Shown: positions 1-9,667 of the stretch, piece after piece
How positions within the stretch are numbered: position 1 is the stretch's first letter
Layout: each line of letters starts with the position of its first letter
NCBI GenBank assembly: GCA_019192455.1
Contig: JAHCML010000003.1
Location: 194,911-258,910, forward strand
DNA from: Alphaproteobacteria bacterium SS10
Lineage (GTDB): Bacteria > Pseudomonadota > Alphaproteobacteria > TMED2
DNA: 64,000 nt
Reading direction: 5' to 3'
Notes under the pieces: generated by a model
What the model saw: only the letters and a program-made list of their open reading frames with translations
Told to the model about the DNA's origin: nothing
Database searches by the model: none
Translations under genes and position numbers: made by a program

Positions 1-108
1 CTTCAAACCATCGGTGAAGCTGGGCGAGCCTGGGCCCCGATCAACGGCGTGTCGGACGCCGGTGGGAACGAAACGGATGTAAGCGGTATCGGCGATATTG
101 GCGGTCAT
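1..108 (-). CDS. pstA: Phosphate ABC transporter permease PstA, N-terminal fragment (cut by window edge)
   Basis: This is the first 36 codons of a gene that continues beyond base 1. The ATG (106-108) shares its A with the TAA stop of pstC, giving a TAATG junction that points to translational coupling. The visible part is a polar, probably cytoplasmic N-terminus (MTANIADTAYIRFVP...) with no membrane helix yet. Identity rests mainly on position: pstS-pstC-pstA is the usual order of the high-affinity phosphate transporter, in which PstA and PstC form the inner-membrane channel. The fragment itself has no diagnostic motif. Confidence 0.6.
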   Translation of the reverse strand, partial: MTANIADTAYIRFVPTGVRHAVDRGPGSPSFTDGLK

Positions 109-1490
109 TATTCGTAACGCTCCCGATACTTTTGCACGATCTTCAACGCGACCACATTGAGGCAGAGGGTGACGATAAACAGCACTAGGCCAAGGGCGAA
201 GACCGACAGGGTCTTGGCGCTGTCAAACTCCTGATCCCCGACCAGCAGGGTGGTGATCTGGACAGTCACTGTCGTCACTGCCTCAAGCGGGTTGGCGGTC
301 AGATTGGCGGCGAGACCAGCGGCCATAACCACGATCATGGTTTCACCAATTGCCCGGCTAACGGCGAGAAGGATCGCGCCGACAATGCCTGGCAGGGCGG
401 CTGGCAAGATGATCTGTGTCACCGTTTCGGCCTTGGTGGCGCCCAAGCCATAGGCGCCATCGCGCAGGGATTGGGGCACCGCATTGATCACGTCATCTGA
501 GAGGGAGGAGACAAAGGGGATGATCATGATCCCCATCACCATCCCGGCGGCCAAGGCAGATTCCGATGAGACATCAAGGCCAACCGCATCACCCCAGCCC
601 CGGAAAACCGGCGCCACGGTAAGGGCAGCGAAGAAGCCGTAGACCACGGTGGGAACACCGGCCAGAACCTCAAGCACAGGCTTGGCGATTGAACGGGTCC
701 GCCGATCGGCGAACTCTGCCATGTAAATCGCGGCGAACAGGCCGATTGGCACCGCCACCATCATGGCGATGAAGCTGATTAGAAGCGTGCCAGCGAAAAG
801 TGGGATTGCGCCAAAGGCGCCGGAGGAACCAACCTGATCGGCGCGTAGGGCCGTTTGCGGGCTCCACTGCAGGCCGAATAGAAACTCATAAAACGGCACC
901 CGCACGAAGAAGCGTAAGGCCTCAAACAGCAGCGACAGCACGATCCCGATGGTGGTCAGGATGGCGATGACTGAGCAAGCCAGCATCAGCACGTCAACCA
1001 CGCGCTCAACCTGCTGGCGGGCGCGAAACCGGGTGCCAATCTGGCGGCGTGCCAGGGTAAAGCCAGCGGCCGCAAGGCCCAAGACGACGGCCGTCGAGAG
1101 CCAGCGCCCCAAGGCTGATAAGTGGTTGTGCAGCTCAGCTGCGGCGGCAATCTCTGGCGCCGCTTGATCCATATTGAAATCGCCACTGGCCAGATTATGG
1201 ATTTCGGCCAGGGTTATGTTGCGATCGCTGAGTGAGAGATCGGCATAGGCTGGGCCCAGCTGGTCCAGCACTAGGAAATCAACGACAGTGGATTGGATCG
1301 CCGTCCAAATGCCCAGCACGGCAATGGCGGGTAGAAGCACCCAAACCAGCATGAAGCTGCCGTGATAGACGGGCAGGGAATGCAAAACGGACCGCTTGTT
1401 GCCCGCGACAGCAAAGGCGCGTTGGCGTCCGGTCTGGTAGGCGAAAGCCGCGATGATCAGCAAGATAGCGATCAAGATAGTGGCGGACAT
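108..1490 (-). CDS. pstC: Phosphate ABC transporter permease PstC (long form)
   Basis: One of the two inner-membrane channel subunits of the PstSCAB high-affinity phosphate importer. At 460 residues it is longer than the roughly 300 of enterobacterial PstC. The extra N-terminal part holds two membrane segments (about residues 2-18 and 45-66) and a soluble loop before the permease core. The core has several more helices, and the inner-membrane-component loop with DGAYGLGATKAETV and LPAALPGIVGA lies near residues 345-370, the site expected to contact the PstB ATPase. It sits 160 bases after pstS and overlaps the pstA start by one base, so the three are one operon. The long form is common in alphaproteobacteria (recalled). 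Family assignment is secure. Confidence 0.93.
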   Translation of the reverse strand: MSATILIAILLIIAAFAYQTGRQRAFAVAGNKRSVLHSLPVYHGSFMLVWVLLPAIAVLGIWTAIQSTVVDFLVLDQLGPAYADLSLSDRNITLAEIHNLASGDFNMDQAAPEIAAAAELHNHLSALGRWLSTAVVLGLAAAGFTLARRQIGTRFRARQQVERVVDVLMLACSVIAILTTIGIVLSLLFEALRFFVRVPFYEFLFGLQWSPQTALRADQVGSSGAFGAIPLFAGTLLISFIAMMVAVPIGLFAAIYMAEFADRRTRSIAKPVLEVLAGVPTVVYGFFAALTVAPVFRGWGDAVGLDVSSESALAAGMVMGIMIIPFVSSLSDDVINAVPQSLRDGAYGLGATKAETVTQIILPAALPGIVGAILLAVSRAIGETMIVVMAAGLAANLTANPLEAVTTVTVQITTLLVGDQEFDSAKTLSVFALGLVLFIVTLCLNVVALKIVQKYRERYE

Positions 1491-1592
1491 GGCCGGATTT
1501 CCGATCCAAGTTGGGCCTGGCGCCTAACAACGCGAGGCTCTGTTTGCTGCGGCTTATGCCGTCTTGTTGTTCTTTTGGTTTTATGGGGAAGC

Positions 1593-1617
1593 GGGGCCGC
1601 CCATTTGGCACGGCCCC
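1593..1617 (-). promoter_or_regulatory. Hairpin between pstS and pstC
   Basis: A perfect 7-bp GGGGCCG/CGGCCCC stem with an 11-base loop lies in the pstS-pstC gap. It is not followed by a U-run on the coding (-) strand, so it is more likely an RNA-stabilising or attenuating hairpin that keeps PstS above the permease subunits than a full terminator. Function is inferred from position. Confidence 0.5.
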
Positions 1618-1651
1618 GTATCCGAGTTTCTTGCTAGTTGGCGAAAGCCGA

Positions 1652-2671
1652 TTAGCTGCCGAGAGCCCGCAGGTTGGCAGCGTCCAGGCGCTCTTCATTG
1701 CGGTCTGCTGCTGGCAGTGGGATCAGGCCCCGCTCAGACAGGTAACCTTCCTCACCCATGGCACGCTCTGAGGTGAACTCAGCGAGGTATTCCTCGATGC
1801 CTGGGATCACGCCAACATGGGCGTTCTTCACATAGAAGAAGAGGGAGCGCGAAACCGGATAGTCACCGGCTGCGATGTTGTCGAAAGTTGGCTCGGTGTT
1901 ATCGACGAGTGAGCCCTGAAGCTTGTCAGAGTTCTGATCGAGGAAGCTAAAGCCGAAGATGCCATAGGCTTCTTTGTTGGCGTTCAGCTTCTGAACGATC
2001 AGGTTGTCGTTCTCACCCGCTTCAACATAGGCGCCGTCTTCACGAACCGCTGCGCAGGCATCGCCATTGTCAGCGTATTCGGGCAAGCTTTCGCAAGCTT
2101 CTTCCATGACCAGCTCAACAAACGCGTCGCGGGTACCGGAGGTTGGCGGTGGGCCAAGCACTTCGATTGCCTTGTTTGGCAGAGCTGGGTCGATTTCGGA
2201 CCAGAGCTGGTAAGGGTTAGCAACCAGCTTACCGTCCTGTGGCACTTCAGCGGCCAGGGCCAGGAAGATTTGCTCACGGGTTAGGGAAGAGCGGGCAGCT
2301 TCTTTGGAATTGGCGAAGACGATACCGTCAAAACCAATCTTGATCTCGGTGATGTCCTCGACACCATTGCTAGCGCAACGTTCAACCTCTGAGGATTTGA
2401 TCGCACGGGAAGCGTTGGTGATGTCTGGGTGTTGGGTGCCAACACCGGCACAGAACAGCTTCAAACCACCACCGGAACCGGTGCTCTCAACCTTTGGGGT
2501 TGGGAAGTTTGTCAGGCGGCCGAAGTTTTCAGCGACAGCGGTGGAGAAAGGGAAGACGGTTGACGAACCGACGATGCTAATCCGGTCGCGGCTTTGTGCA
2601 TTTGCCGCATCAGCTAGACCGAAAGAGCCGGCAACCACGAGGGCGGCGCCGAAGACAAGTGCCTTGTTCAT
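1652..2671 (-). CDS. pstS: Phosphate-binding periplasmic protein PstS
   Basis: Periplasmic receptor that captures phosphate for PstCAB. The chosen ATG (MNKALVFGAALV...) has GGAGG eight bases upstream and opens directly into a Sec signal peptide ending near ADAANAQS; an in-frame upstream Met would add 24 residues in front of the signal and is rejected. The mature protein carries the family's ligand-binding segments: IVGSSTVFPF near the N-terminus, STGSGGGLK, and the PTSGTRDAFVELV loop. Length is 339 residues, typical of the longer alphaproteobacterial PstS. It is the first gene of pstSCA, behind a Pho box and after phoR, so phosphate-starvation control is expected. Confidence 0.93.
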   Translation of the reverse strand: MNKALVFGAALVVAGSFGLADAANAQSRDRISIVGSSTVFPFSTAVAENFGRLTNFPTPKVESTGSGGGLKLFCAGVGTQHPDITNASRAIKSSEVERCASNGVEDITEIKIGFDGIVFANSKEAARSSLTREQIFLALAAEVPQDGKLVANPYQLWSEIDPALPNKAIEVLGPPPTSGTRDAFVELVMEEACESLPEYADNGDACAAVREDGAYVEAGENDNLIVQKLNANKEAYGIFGFSFLDQNSDKLQGSLVDNTEPTFDNIAAGDYPVSRSLFFYVKNAHVGVIPGIEEYLAEFTSERAMGEEGYLSERGLIPLPAADRNEERLDAANLRALGS

Positions 2672-2858
2672 TGCTGAACCTCCAAAAAAATCGATGCGCG
2701 GCAAGGGTTTATGGGCAAGGGGCCGCGTCATCCGTGGGTGCACTACCTGCCTGGCTATCGATGCATTTTAGGCAAAAGCCCAAGCGCTTTTTAGCCAGCA
2801 CAAATCTGTGCGCGGGCGGAACCTATCCCCCTACTCATTGCCTATTTATGAAGGATAG

Positions 2859-2876
2859 ATTTCAGATTTATGACAA
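2859..2876 (-). promoter_or_regulatory. Pho box in the pstS promoter
   Basis: Read on the minus strand this 18-mer is TTGTCATAAATCTGAAAT. It matches the PhoB consensus CTGTCATA(A/T)A(A/T)CTGTCA(C/T) at 15 of 18 positions and keeps the two 7-base half-sites with their 4-base spacer. A CATAAAT stretch starts eight bases downstream, where the -10 element of a PhoB-activated promoter should lie. The box is about 190 bases before the pstS ATG, inside the 337-base gap after phoR. No other gene is seen in that gap. Confidence 0.75.
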
Positions 2877-3008
2877 GATCGCGCAAACAATATCTGAAAC
2901 ACGTCAGCTTCCGAAAAGGTAAACATTTTCATCTAGCTAGCGGTTTTAGCCAATCCACAATTTAGTAGTCAACCAAATTGATTATCCGCTTCAGGCCGCA
3001 GGAATGCG

Positions 3009-4574
3009 CTACTCCGCCACCGCCTTTGCGGTCTGATCTTCCTCTTTGTCGGCAGAGTCAGGCGGCGCTTCAGCCGCCTTCTGATCGCCCTCAAATTCCA
3101 GCGCAGGCAGGTAGATTGTGAAGGTGCTGCCCTCATCAACCACACTATCAACGCTTAACCGGCCGCGGTGCCGGTTAATGATGTGCTTCACGATGGCGAG
3201 GCCAAGGCCGGTGCCGCCGGCCGCGCGGCTGCGCGCTGGGTCCACACGATAGAAGCGTTCTGTTAGGCGGGGCAGATGCTCACGCGGGATGCCTGGGCCA
3301 CGGTCTTGCACTGCAATCTCAATTAGCGGCGTATCGCTACCGCCGCCCATTTGCCTGGCCACGGCGCTGGCGGGTTCATGGGACTTGGCCGTGACCGTCA
3401 CGCTGGTTTCAGGGTCGGCATAGGTGATCGCGTTATCAATCAGGTTCTGGAACACCTGGGCCAGCTGGTCACCATCACCGGCCATGGGTGGCAAGTCATC
3501 CTCCCCAACCAGTTCAATCTTCATCTTTCGGCCGGCGGCCCGCAGCTCCAGGCCCGCTGCCACACGTTGAAGGACTTCGCCCATATCGACCGGGTCGGTT
3601 GGTGGGCGGTGCTCATCTGTCTCAATACGAGAGAGGGAAAGCAGCTCCTCGACCAGCTTGGCCATGCGGCTAGCTTGGTCTGCCATGATGCCAAGGAAAC
3701 GGCCACGCGCCTCACCATCATCCTGGGCTGGTCCCCGTAGGGTCTCAATAAAGCCAAGCAGGGAAGCAAGCGGGGTACGCAACTCATGACTAGCATTGGC
3801 AACAAAGTCGGCGCGCATCTGCTCTGACCGGCGAACGGCGGTGATGTCGTGGAGCGTCAGCATGACCGACCCGAACGGGTCATAGGCTTGATGCAGGCTT
3901 GCGTCCGCCCCTTCCTTACCATCGGCGATGCGCTGACGACGCTCGGCACGTTCGGCATCCACCACATGGCGCATCCGGTGGCCAAACGGGGTAACCCGTG
4001 CCTCAAAGATCTGTGGGACCGGGCCGGTTAGGGCAAATTCAATTCGCTTCTCTTCACCCTTGGCCAGGGCGCCATCCACGGCCTGCAGGACGTCGGGGTT
4101 GCGCAAAGCGACGGTGATATCCCGGCCGATGGTTGGATGGCCGAATAGGGCGATGGCGGCGGCATTCCCCTGCGTGATCCGACGCTCAGCATCAAGCAGG
4201 AGGACCGGATCGGGGATCGCATCGAAGATCACATCATTGGCAGCGATCCGACGGTATAAGCGCCGTAGCTGCGGCAACCATGGGTTGCTCTCATCCGTCT
4301 CAAGCCGCGTGGGCGCTTCTGGATCGCTCTCATCCTCAGCTGAGCCAGGTGTGACCAGCCGGGTCAGGTGGCTAGACAGGCGTTGCAACTGCCGTCCATA
4401 GACCCAGAGCATCAGCATCATGCCCGGGAACACGGCACCGATAATCACGCCCGCCGGAGTCAAGCCGATCTCGCCCCACGCAACCAGGACAAGCAGAACC
4501 AGCACTAGGGGCGTCATTAGCCCCAGCGCCATCAGCGTCTGCAACATGGTCAAAGAGCGTTTGTTTTCAGTCAT
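3009..4574 (-). CDS. phoR: Phosphate regulon sensor histidine kinase PhoR
   Basis: Membrane histidine kinase, 521 residues, most likely the kinase that phosphorylates PhoB. Two membrane segments (about 11-32 and 40-58) lack a large periplasmic domain, as in PhoR. A PAS-like domain follows at about 110-250. The HisKA H-box (ASHELRTPLA) places the phospho-His at residue 263. ATP-binding boxes are the N-box near N381, DRGPGIP at 424-430 and GTGLGLA at 454-460. The last 40 residues are an acidic tail. The gene lies directly upstream of pstSCA on the same strand, which supports PhoR over other kinases. No phoB is present in the window; it is probably beyond base 1 after pstB-phoU. Confidence 0.85.
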   Translation of the reverse strand: MTENKRSLTMLQTLMALGLMTPLVLVLLVLVAWGEIGLTPAGVIIGAVFPGMMLMLWVYGRQLQRLSSHLTRLVTPGSAEDESDPEAPTRLETDESNPWLPQLRRLYRRIAANDVIFDAIPDPVLLLDAERRITQGNAAAIALFGHPTIGRDITVALRNPDVLQAVDGALAKGEEKRIEFALTGPVPQIFEARVTPFGHRMRHVVDAERAERRQRIADGKEGADASLHQAYDPFGSVMLTLHDITAVRRSEQMRADFVANASHELRTPLASLLGFIETLRGPAQDDGEARGRFLGIMADQASRMAKLVEELLSLSRIETDEHRPPTDPVDMGEVLQRVAAGLELRAAGRKMKIELVGEDDLPPMAGDGDQLAQVFQNLIDNAITYADPETSVTVTAKSHEPASAVARQMGGGSDTPLIEIAVQDRGPGIPREHLPRLTERFYRVDPARSRAAGGTGLGLAIVKHIINRHRGRLSVDSVVDEGSTFTIYLPALEFEGDQKAAEAPPDSADKEEDQTAKAVAE

Positions 4575-4725
4575 GCGCCCAGAAACACAATTCTAAATCA
4601 ATGTGTTAGGTAACGTGCTAGGCGGGCATCCGCCCAACCTTATAGCACCCGATCCCCCATCCTGAACCTGGGAACTGGTCAGGTCAAATGACGGTTCGAT
4701 GACGGTTAAGGTCCGGAAAAGTCTA

Positions 4726-7005
4726 CTATTTCTCTGATGCCTGGAAGGCGGCGAGGGCAGCGGCGTTGACGATGTCTGATACCGTTGCACCCATCTGTAC
4801 CACCTGTGCGGGCTGCTCAAGGCCAAGCAGCAGTGGGCCAAGAAGGGTTGAGGCGCTCATCTTCTGCAGCAACTTCGCACTGACATTGGCGGTGTGGAGC
4901 CCCGGCATGATCAGGATATTGGCCGGCCCGGTCAGGTTACAGAACGGGTAGAGGCGCTTCATCAGATCATAGTCGAGCGCCACATCGGCCGACATCTCAC
5001 CATCGAACTCAAAGTCCACCTCACGTGCGCCGAGGATCGCGACGGCCTCCCGGATGCGGTCCGCACGCTCATGCAGTGGTTGGCCGAAGTTTGAGAATGA
5101 GAGTAGGGCGACCCGTGGCTCATGGCCCAGGCGGCGGGCCTTCGCCGCTGCCTGAATGGCCATATCGGCCAGCTGTTGGGCGGTTGGCGTCTCATGTACC
5201 AGGGTGTCGGCGATAAAGATCGTCCGGTTCCGGCGCACCATAATGGACAGACCAAAGACGACCTGGTTCGGTCGGGTGCTGACCGCCCGCTTGATATCGT
5301 CGATGCAGACGGAGAATGCGCGGGTAAGGCCAGTGACCATGGCATCGGCATCACCATGGGCAACCATGGCGGATGCAAACACGTTCCGGTTCTGGTTCAC
5401 CATGCGTTGGCAATCGCGGTAGAGCGCGCCGCGCCGCTGCTGGCGGCGATAGATGAACTTGGTATAGGCGTCGTTGTTGTCGCTAAGCCGGGCATTGTGG
5501 ATCTCAATGCCATCCTGCTCTGGGTTAAGGCCCATGCGGCGCATGGTGGTCGCGACGCCTTCTTCGCGACCAATCAGGATGGCCTTGCCATACCCGGCAT
5601 TGGCATAATCCACAGCCGCGCGGATTGTCTGCTCTTCCTCCCCCTCGGCGAAGACCACGGTGCGTGGCTCTTCCTTAAGCTTGTTGAAGATGTCCTGCAG
5701 CGAGCCCGCGGTTGGGTCGAGGCGGTTCTTAAGCTCATGCCGGTACTGCCACATATTCGGGATCGGCTTGTTCGCCACCCCGGTATCCATGGCGGCCTGG
5801 GCAACAGCCTCAGGGATCTTAACGATCAGGCGGCTGTCAAATGGCACGGGGATCAGATAATCCGGCCCGAATTGCAGGTGGCGGCCGCTATAGGCCTCAC
5901 CCACCTCTTCAGGCACATCCTCGCGTGCCAAATCGGCGATAGCCTCAGCGGCGGCAATCTTCATCGCGTCATTGATCTCACGCGCCTGCACATCGAGGGC
6001 ACCCCGGAAGATATAGGGGAAGCCGAGGACGTTATTGACCTGGTTCGGATAGTCGGACCGACCGGTGGCAACGATGGCGTCGGCCCGTGCCTCGCGCGCT
6101 TCCTCCGGCGTGATTTCTGGATCAGGGTTGGCGAGGGCGAAGATGATTGGCTTCTCGGCCATCTTGGCGACCATCTCTTTGGTCAGCGCGCCCTTAACCG
6201 AGACACCGACAAAGATATCAGCGCCTTCAACGGCCTCATCCAGGGTGCGTAGGTCGGTGGCGACCGCATGGGCGGACTTCCACTGGTTCATGCCCGCTTC
6301 ACGGCCCTGATAGATAACGCCCTTGGTATCGCAGAGGATGACATTGTCATGGGGCATGCCCATGGCCTTGAACAGCTCAACACAGGCGATAGCGGCGGCG
6401 CCGGCGCCATTGATCACCATCTTGGCGTCTTTGATGTCGCGCTCGGTAATCTGCAGTGCGTTGATCAGGGCGGCTGCGGCAATAATTGCGGTGCCATGCT
6501 GGTCGTCGTGGAACACCGGGATGTCCATGACCTCACGCAGGCGCTGCTCAATGATGAAGCAGTCGGGCGCCTTGATATCCTCAAGGTTAATACCGCCCCA
6601 GCTTTTGCCGAGGAAGCGGACGCAATTGACGAACTCATCTACGTCTTCGGTGTCGACCTCAATGTCGAGGCCATCGATATCAGCAAAGCGCTTGAACAGA
6701 ACTGCCTTACCTTCCATCACCGGCTTGGAGGCGAGGGCACCAAGATTGCCAAGGCCAAGCACAGCCGTACCGTTAGAAATTACGGCAACCGTGTTCCCCT
6801 TGGAGGTGTATTTGTAGGCGTCTGACGGATCTTCGGCGATCTTCAGGCAGGGGGCAGCCACACCGGGTGAGTAGGCGAGGGACAGGTCGCGGCCGGTCGC
6901 CATTGGCTTGGTGGCCGTGATCTCCAGCTTGCCAGGGCGGCCCTTAGCATGGAGGGCGAGTGCCTCTTCATCGGTTACTCGCACTTGTCCTGTTTCGTCA
7001 CTCAT
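4726..7005 (-). CDS. maeB: NADP-dependent malic enzyme with phosphotransacetylase-like C-terminal domain (MaeB type)
   Basis: Oxidative decarboxylation of malate to pyruvate, producing NADPH, in the cytoplasm. At 759 residues it is the large MaeB form. The malic N-terminal domain (about 1-190) includes AYSPGVAAPC and the ALVNA-like IIAAAALINAL region; the NAD(P)-binding domain (190-425) has INGAGAAAIAC as its Rossmann turn. The remainder (about 430-759) is the phosphate acetyl/butaryl-transferase-like domain with VTGLTRAFSVC and NILIMPGLHTAN, which in this family is regulatory and not catalytic (recalled). The gene stands alone between phoR and a small opposite-strand gene. It fits a TCA-cycle lifestyle that also needs NADPH for lipid synthesis. 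Confidence 0.95.
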   Translation of the reverse strand: MSDETGQVRVTDEEALALHAKGRPGKLEITATKPMATGRDLSLAYSPGVAAPCLKIAEDPSDAYKYTSKGNTVAVISNGTAVLGLGNLGALASKPVMEGKAVLFKRFADIDGLDIEVDTEDVDEFVNCVRFLGKSWGGINLEDIKAPDCFIIEQRLREVMDIPVFHDDQHGTAIIAAAALINALQITERDIKDAKMVINGAGAAAIACVELFKAMGMPHDNVILCDTKGVIYQGREAGMNQWKSAHAVATDLRTLDEAVEGADIFVGVSVKGALTKEMVAKMAEKPIIFALANPDPEITPEEAREARADAIVATGRSDYPNQVNNVLGFPYIFRGALDVQAREINDAMKIAAAEAIADLAREDVPEEVGEAYSGRHLQFGPDYLIPVPFDSRLIVKIPEAVAQAAMDTGVANKPIPNMWQYRHELKNRLDPTAGSLQDIFNKLKEEPRTVVFAEGEEEQTIRAAVDYANAGYGKAILIGREEGVATTMRRMGLNPEQDGIEIHNARLSDNNDAYTKFIYRRQQRRGALYRDCQRMVNQNRNVFASAMVAHGDADAMVTGLTRAFSVCIDDIKRAVSTRPNQVVFGLSIMVRRNRTIFIADTLVHETPTAQQLADMAIQAAAKARRLGHEPRVALLSFSNFGQPLHERADRIREAVAILGAREVDFEFDGEMSADVALDYDLMKRLYPFCNLTGPANILIMPGLHTANVSAKLLQKMSASTLLGPLLLGLEQPAQVVQMGATVSDIVNAAALAAFQASEK

Positions 7006-7219
7006 CGCTTAGCGCCCGTCCCGGTAGGTCGTTTGTTTTTGGCTTTTTATTCGGTGCTGCTTTGGCCACGCCTTGGCCATCACAGAAATCATTGACCGTG
7101 TTAGCGCGCTGCAGGTAACCCGTAAAGCTGGTTTCCACCAGACTCACTGCATATCTGAAATGGGTTTGGTGGTAGGCTGTGGCAGGCACGCCCGAGACAG
7201 GCTGTGGTTGGATATTGAG

Positions 7220-7396
7220 ATGGCAAAGCAGACAAAAGACGCAAAGAACCGGGTCCATCGTGCCCGCAACGGCTTCGTGGTCCGGGTCATCATTGTTGGG
7301 TTGATTACCTTCGGTGTGGTCCAAGCCCTGATTTATGTCTTTGCCGATGGTCGTTCTGCCGATGAGATCGCGCTCTCTGATCTCGCCAATAAGTAA
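7220..7396 (+). CDS. Small single-span membrane protein, unknown function
   Basis: A 58-residue protein with a basic N-terminus (MAKQTKDAKNRVHRARNGF), one membrane helix (about VVRVIIVGLITFGVVQALIYVF) and a short acidic tail. The reading frame is open upstream for another 49 codons, but those residues are Cys/His-rich and protein-unlike, and the Met used here starts exactly at the charged segment that precedes the helix. The ribosome site is weak. A 146-codon frame on the opposite strand covers the same bases and looks non-coding. No family is recognised. It lies between two minus-strand genes, so it must have its own promoter. Confidence 0.5.
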   Translation: MAKQTKDAKNRVHRARNGFVVRVIIVGLITFGVVQALIYVFADGRSADEIALSDLANK

Positions 7397-7453
7397 GGGC
7401 CGGGAACCAAGCTGGCCCCGACCCCTAAAGTCATTCATCTGATCTGACGTTGC

Positions 7454-9667
7454 CTAGCGATAGCGCCCCTGGTTGCTCAACTCGGCGGCACGTTGCACCA
7501 GGCTTAAGAACTCAGCGCGGCGGCCGGAGCGGTCTGCCCCTTCGCTGCGTCGAGCCAAGCGCTCAACATCACCATAGTCAAAGCCACGTTCAACCGCTGA
7601 GCTGCGGCGCAGTAGCTGGGCAAAGCCCGCCACCGCCGCGGCGAATTGCACGTCTTGGCCGGTGCTCTCGATCGACTGGGCTTCATCGGATTGGATTGGC
7701 CGAGTGATCAGGCGGGAGGTGTCCTCATTCGGTAGCTTGTAGCGCAGTTTCAGGAACCCAAGTTCACCACTCAACGCTTCGCTTAGCTCGGCTGGTTCAG
7801 GTTCAGCGCGTTGCTGGAGGATATTTGCTGTTGAGTAGGCATCGGCGTAACGCAGGCTCTCTTGCTGCCCACGCTCAGCGACCAGCGCACCAACCGGCAC
7901 AATCTCATAGAGGGCGGTCACCGTGTGGCCAGCGCCAATCTCGCCTGCATCAACCCGATCATCGTCGAAATCTTCACGCGCTAACATACGGCTTTCATAA
8001 CCGACCAGGCGGTATTCTGAGACCTGGTTTGGGTTGAACTCGATCTGGATTTTGACGTCCTTGGCGATTGGCACCAGCGTGCTGGTCAGCTCATCAACCA
8101 GAACTTTCCGCGCCTCGTCCGCCGTATCGATATAGGCGGCAAAGCCATTGCCATTCTGGGCTAGGCGCTGCATCAGCGCGTCATTGTAGTTGCCCTGACC
8201 GAAGCCCAGCACCGACAGGAACACGCCGCTGGCACGTTCAGCCTCGATATAGTCCTGCAGCGCATTGGGGTCGGTGATGCCAACATTAAAGTCGCCATCG
8301 GTACCGATGATCACCTGATTGACCGCATCATCATCGAAGTTCTGCCGCGCCAGCTTATAGGCCAGTCGGATACCCTCACCCCCGGCGGTGGAGCCGCCAG
8401 CGGCCAGGCGATCAATCGCCCTTAAGATCTGGCTGCGTTCACTGATCGGTGTTGGCTCCAACACCGTGCCAGCATTCCCGGCATAGGCGACGATGGCCAC
8501 CGTATCGTCGGGGTTTAGCTGCTCAACCATCATCCGCAGGGACTGCTGCAGCAATGGCAGCTTATCGGCCGAGGTCATGGACCCGGAGGTATCGATCAAG
8601 AAGGTCAGGTTTGAGCGAGGCTTTTCAGCGACCGGCACCTCATAGCCCTTAATCCCGACATGCAGGATCTGCGTGCCTTGGTTCCAAGGTGAGGGATAGA
8701 CTGCAACCGTTGGTTCAAACGGCGTGGCTGGATCCGACGGTGTGGAATAGCTATAGTCAAAATAATTGACCATCTCTTCAATCCGCACGGCCTCAGGAGG
8801 CGGCAATTGCCCGCCACGGAGAGTACGGCGGACGAAGCTGTAGGACGCTGTGTCCACATCGATTGAGAAGGTGGAGACCGGCTCCTGCTTGGTTTGCTGG
8901 AACGGGTTGACCGGTGCCGCCTCAAACCGATCACGGTTGCCGATAATCTCCTGTCTACTTGGGCTCGGCGCGACCGTAAGGTTATTGGTCGGCGCCACAT
9001 GGTTTAGCTGAGCGCTATCAAAGCTCTCAGCTATTGCGTTTGGTTGTGCATTCTGAACCAGAAGCTGCTCGCGCAACCGCATGCCCTTGAGGCTATTGGT
9101 TGGTATCTGCGATGAAAGACGCTCATTCTCTCGAGCTCTCAATGCAGCCATCCGTTGTCGCTCGAGTGTGGGATCTGCTCCACGTGCCGAGATAGGTGGT
9201 GGTCGCTGACTGGCAGTTGAGGATGTCGGAAGAAGTGAAGCCAAATCCTGGTCAACGCCAGGGATAATCTTGCCTGTCAGCACATAGGGTGTCGCCAGCG
9301 CGGCTAGTACAGTGGCGGCGATGGCGTATCGGTTGCGGTAAGAGTAGGTGCGCATGGGTCGTGACTCCTGTTCTGGGTCACGTGTTCCCGGACGGCGTTT
9401 GAAAAGCCCGGACCAACCACGACGACCCCGTTGTTCCCGGGACCTCTGACGTGGCTGTGGTTCGGATGCTTGGATATCTGCAAAAGTTTTTTCGTCAGCG
9501 CCCTGATGCAGGGCGGCTTTAGCCTGCTCTTCCTTGGCTTCCTGTACGGCATCAAAGGCCGACATGGCCGCCGACATGGCCTTCTCTCGCGCAGCGTCAG
9601 AGGGTGCGGGTGGTTCCGCACCGCCGAGCAAGGCGTCTAATTCGTGGTCTCGCCGATCTTTAGTCAT
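7454..9667 (-). CDS. Membrane-anchored von Willebrand factor A domain protein (YfbK-like), co-encoded with ECF sigma factor
   Basis: A 737-residue protein in three parts. Residues 1-110 are hydrophilic, Ala/Glu/Gln-rich and then Arg-rich, and would be cytoplasmic. One membrane helix lies at about 114-131. The large exported part starts with a YfbK-type N-terminal domain (about 255-345, FSIDVDTASYSFVRRTL), then a VWA domain with an intact MIDAS (DTSGS at 359-363, later TDGDFNVG), and a C-terminal YfbK-type extension. Its ATG overlaps the stop of the upstream sigma factor gene (ATGA), so the two are translationally coupled. In that position one expects an anti-sigma factor; the cytoplasmic N-terminus could play that role, which is inference. 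Confidence 0.82.
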   Translation of the reverse strand: MTKDRRDHELDALLGGAEPPAPSDAAREKAMSAAMSAFDAVQEAKEEQAKAALHQGADEKTFADIQASEPQPRQRSREQRGRRGWSGLFKRRPGTRDPEQESRPMRTYSYRNRYAIAATVLAALATPYVLTGKIIPGVDQDLASLLPTSSTASQRPPPISARGADPTLERQRMAALRARENERLSSQIPTNSLKGMRLREQLLVQNAQPNAIAESFDSAQLNHVAPTNNLTVAPSPSRQEIIGNRDRFEAAPVNPFQQTKQEPVSTFSIDVDTASYSFVRRTLRGGQLPPPEAVRIEEMVNYFDYSYSTPSDPATPFEPTVAVYPSPWNQGTQILHVGIKGYEVPVAEKPRSNLTFLIDTSGSMTSADKLPLLQQSLRMMVEQLNPDDTVAIVAYAGNAGTVLEPTPISERSQILRAIDRLAAGGSTAGGEGIRLAYKLARQNFDDDAVNQVIIGTDGDFNVGITDPNALQDYIEAERASGVFLSVLGFGQGNYNDALMQRLAQNGNGFAAYIDTADEARKVLVDELTSTLVPIAKDVKIQIEFNPNQVSEYRLVGYESRMLAREDFDDDRVDAGEIGAGHTVTALYEIVPVGALVAERGQQESLRYADAYSTANILQQRAEPEPAELSEALSGELGFLKLRYKLPNEDTSRLITRPIQSDEAQSIESTGQDVQFAAAVAGFAQLLRRSSAVERGFDYGDVERLARRSEGADRSGRRAEFLSLVQRAAELSNQGRYR

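Noticed and set aside
5122..6252. 376-codon plus-strand frame inside maeB
   Set aside because: Antisense to a well-conserved malic enzyme, no motifs and no ribosome site.
6998..7438. 146-codon minus-strand frame opposite the small membrane protein
   Set aside because: Its product is Asn/His/Pro-rich with no fold features, whereas the opposite frame has a clear basic-hydrophobic membrane pattern. Neither is certain.
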